Part shown: positions 11,305-12,502 of the stretch, piece after piece
Numbering within the stretch: position 1 is the stretch's first letter
How the letters are laid out: each line of letters opens with the position of its first letter
Notes under the pieces: model-generated
What the model saw: the letters and a program-made list of their open reading frames with translations, nothing else
Databases searched by the model: none
Told to the model about the DNA's origin: nothing
Assembly: GCA_946623485.1 (NCBI GenBank)
Contig: CAMORF010000025.1
Coordinates: 1-12,502 of the forward strand
Origin: an uncultured Clostridia bacterium
GTDB lineage: Bacteria; Bacillota; Clostridia; Lachnospirales; Lachnospiraceae
Direction of reading: 5' to 3'
Length of the DNA: 12,502 nt
Position numbers and translations under genes: made by a program

Positions 11305-12486
11305 ATGCAATACAGAGAGGATCGGTACGGAAACAAGCTGTCTGTTCTCGGCTTTGGCTGCATGCGTTTTCCGCGTGTGAACGGCAAGATTGATAAGGAG
11401 AAAACAGAAAAGCTGCTCCTACGAGCCTATGAAGGCGGAATCAATTATTATGATACAGCTTATATCTACCCGGGAAGCGAGGAAACGCTCGGCGAGATCT
11501 TAGAAAAAAACCAGATCAGGGAACGGGTCAATATTGCGACGAAGCTTCCCCACTATCTGATTCGCTCAAGGGCAGGACTGGATAAATATTTTGCGGAGCA
11601 TCTGCGCAGGCTCCGCACCGGGTACATCGATTATTATCTGATGCACATGCTGAATGATATCGCAGCATGGGAGAAGCTGAAGAATCTCGGGATCGAGGAC
11701 TGGCTTGCTGAGAAGAAAGCGTCAGGACAGATCCGTCAGATTGGTTTTTCCTACCATGGAAACAGCGATATGTTCTGTAAAATCATCGATGCCTATGACT
11801 GGGATTTCTGCCAGATTCAATATAACTACATGGATGAGCACACGCAGGCAGGAAGGACAGGGCTGGACTACGCGCACAGCAAAGGAATCCCGGTGGTCAT
11901 CATGGAACCTTTGCGCGGCGGAAAGCTGGTTTCCAAGCTTCCGAAGGATGCCGTCCAGACGTTCCGCAGCCATACGGCACATCACAGCCCGGCTCAGTGG
12001 GCATTTCTCTGGCTCTGGGACCAGGAAGAGGTTACCGTTGTGCTGTCCGGCATGAATTCCATGGATATGCTGAATGAAAATATCCGGACGGCGCGTCATG
12101 GGGAAGCCGGCGTCCTGGCGCCGGAAGACAAGAAGATGCTGGAGGAGGTAGCATCCATCATCAATTCTAAGATGAAGGTGGGATGTACAGGCTGCCGCTA
12201 TTGCATGCCATGTCCCCAGGGAGTAGACATCCCGGGCACATTTTCAGCATATAATCGCTGTTACAGCGAAGGGAAAGGAGCCGGGAGGCATGAATATATG
12301 ATGACGACTGCGCTGCGCAAGGACAGCACAGCCGCGTCACAGTGTATTGAATGCGGAAAATGCGAGCAGCATTGTCCCCAGCATATTCAGATCCGCCAGG
12401 AACTGAAGAACGCACGGAAAGTACTTGAAACTCCAATCTATCAGGCCGCGAAGACCGGTATACGGATGCTGCACATATATGGTTAA
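11305..12486 (+). CDS. Aldo/keto reductase with C-terminal 2x[4Fe-4S] ferredoxin domain
   Basis: The 393-residue enzyme joins an aldo/keto reductase barrel to an iron-sulfur tail. The barrel shows the catalytic tetrad Asp50 and Tyr55 (YYDTAYIYPGSE), Lys80 (IATKLP) and His114 (YYLMHM), and nicotinamide-pocket motifs such as GFSYHG and QIQYNYMD. The C-terminal 100 residues contain two cysteine sets, C294/C297/C300/C303 in CTGCRYCMPCP and C347/C350/C353/C357 in CIECGKCEQHCP, each followed by proline as in ferredoxins. This family is common in strict anaerobes and is thought to link NAD(P)H or ferredoxin electrons to carbonyl reduction; real substrates are mostly unknown. It is cytosolic. GGGAG lies about nine bases before the ATG, at the end of the 41-bp repeat region. 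It ends 16 bases before the window edge, and no terminator is visible within the window. Confidence 0.92.
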   Translation: MQYREDRYGNKLSVLGFGCMRFPRVNGKIDKEKTEKLLLRAYEGGINYYDTAYIYPGSEETLGEILEKNQIRERVNIATKLPHYLIRSRAGLDKYFAEHLRRLRTGYIDYYLMHMLNDIAAWEKLKNLGIEDWLAEKKASGQIRQIGFSYHGNSDMFCKIIDAYDWDFCQIQYNYMDEHTQAGRTGLDYAHSKGIPVVIMEPLRGGKLVSKLPKDAVQTFRSHTAHHSPAQWAFLWLWDQEEVTVVLSGMNSMDMLNENIRTARHGEAGVLAPEDKKMLEEVASIINSKMKVGCTGCRYCMPCPQGVDIPGTFSAYNRCYSEGKGAGRHEYMMTTALRKDSTAASQCIECGKCEQHCPQHIQIRQELKNARKVLETPIYQAAKTGIRMLHIYG

Positions 12487-12502
12487 GAAAGCTCCCAAAA
12501 TG

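Noticed and set aside
10438..11310. Long minus-strand frame opposite surE
   Set aside because: It is antisense to a gene with all SurE motifs, shows no domain, and its repetitive N-terminus is the 41-bp repeat read in reverse.

Overview
The window looks like chromosomal DNA of a Gram-positive anaerobe of the class Clostridia, most likely a Lachnospiraceae-type gut bacterium. The reasons are strong GGAGG-type ribosome binding sites, TATAAT-type promoters, ECF-type vitamin and metal S components, a lipoprotein with a Gram-positive style wall-length linker, and several oxygen-sensitive iron-sulfur oxidoreductases (a PreA-like protein and an aldo/keto reductase with a ferredoxin tail). This assignment is an inference from gene content.

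Layout. Bases 2-1474 (+) hold the C-terminal part of a proton-pumping NuoL/M/N-type membrane subunit, closed by a bidirectional terminator at 1494-1542 and followed by a compact folded repeat-like element at 1560-1623. Next comes a minus-strand pair read from about 3460 down to 1669: a folate-type ECF S component (folT-like), then a cytoplasmic peptidase of family S66. Diverging from it is a plus-strand S66 peptidase (3747-5726). This one is a lipoprotein with a roughly 290-residue Glu/Thr repeat linker between the lipid anchor and the enzyme. A degenerate 60-bp tandem repeat precedes an orphan nickel/cobalt S component, a CbiM/NikM fused to a PDGLE domain (5909-6931).

A terminator, a promoter containing a perfect 15-bp palindrome, and a 3 x 16-bp repeat lead into a VanX-like D-Ala-D-Ala dipeptidase (7171-7815). 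The following gap contains a broken remnant of a response-regulator receiver domain (about 7944-8018). Then comes a small SH3-like protein with a leader resembling double-glycine leaders (8180-8476), closed by a perfect 20-bp hairpin. The right end is a probable transcription unit: a promoter, a long 5'-UTR hairpin (8675-8743), a PreA-like iron-sulfur flavoprotein (8777-10270), surE (10396-11115), a 41-bp tandem repeat, and an iron-sulfur aldo/keto reductase (11305-12486).

How it may work together. Three genes encode enzymes from families acting on D-amino-acid-containing wall peptides: cytoplasmic S66, surface-anchored S66, and VanX-like. A fourth encodes a probable exported SH3-like protein. 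This stretch may therefore serve murein-peptide turnover or protection from peptide-type antibiotics. Both transporter S components lack a local ECF ATPase/T module, so they must use one encoded elsewhere. No phage, IS transposase, CRISPR array, rRNA or tRNA was recognised. The most unusual items are the repeat-linker lipoprotein, the paired S66 paralogues around folT, the leader-like SH3 protein, and several regulatory-looking palindromes and tandem repeats in the gaps.
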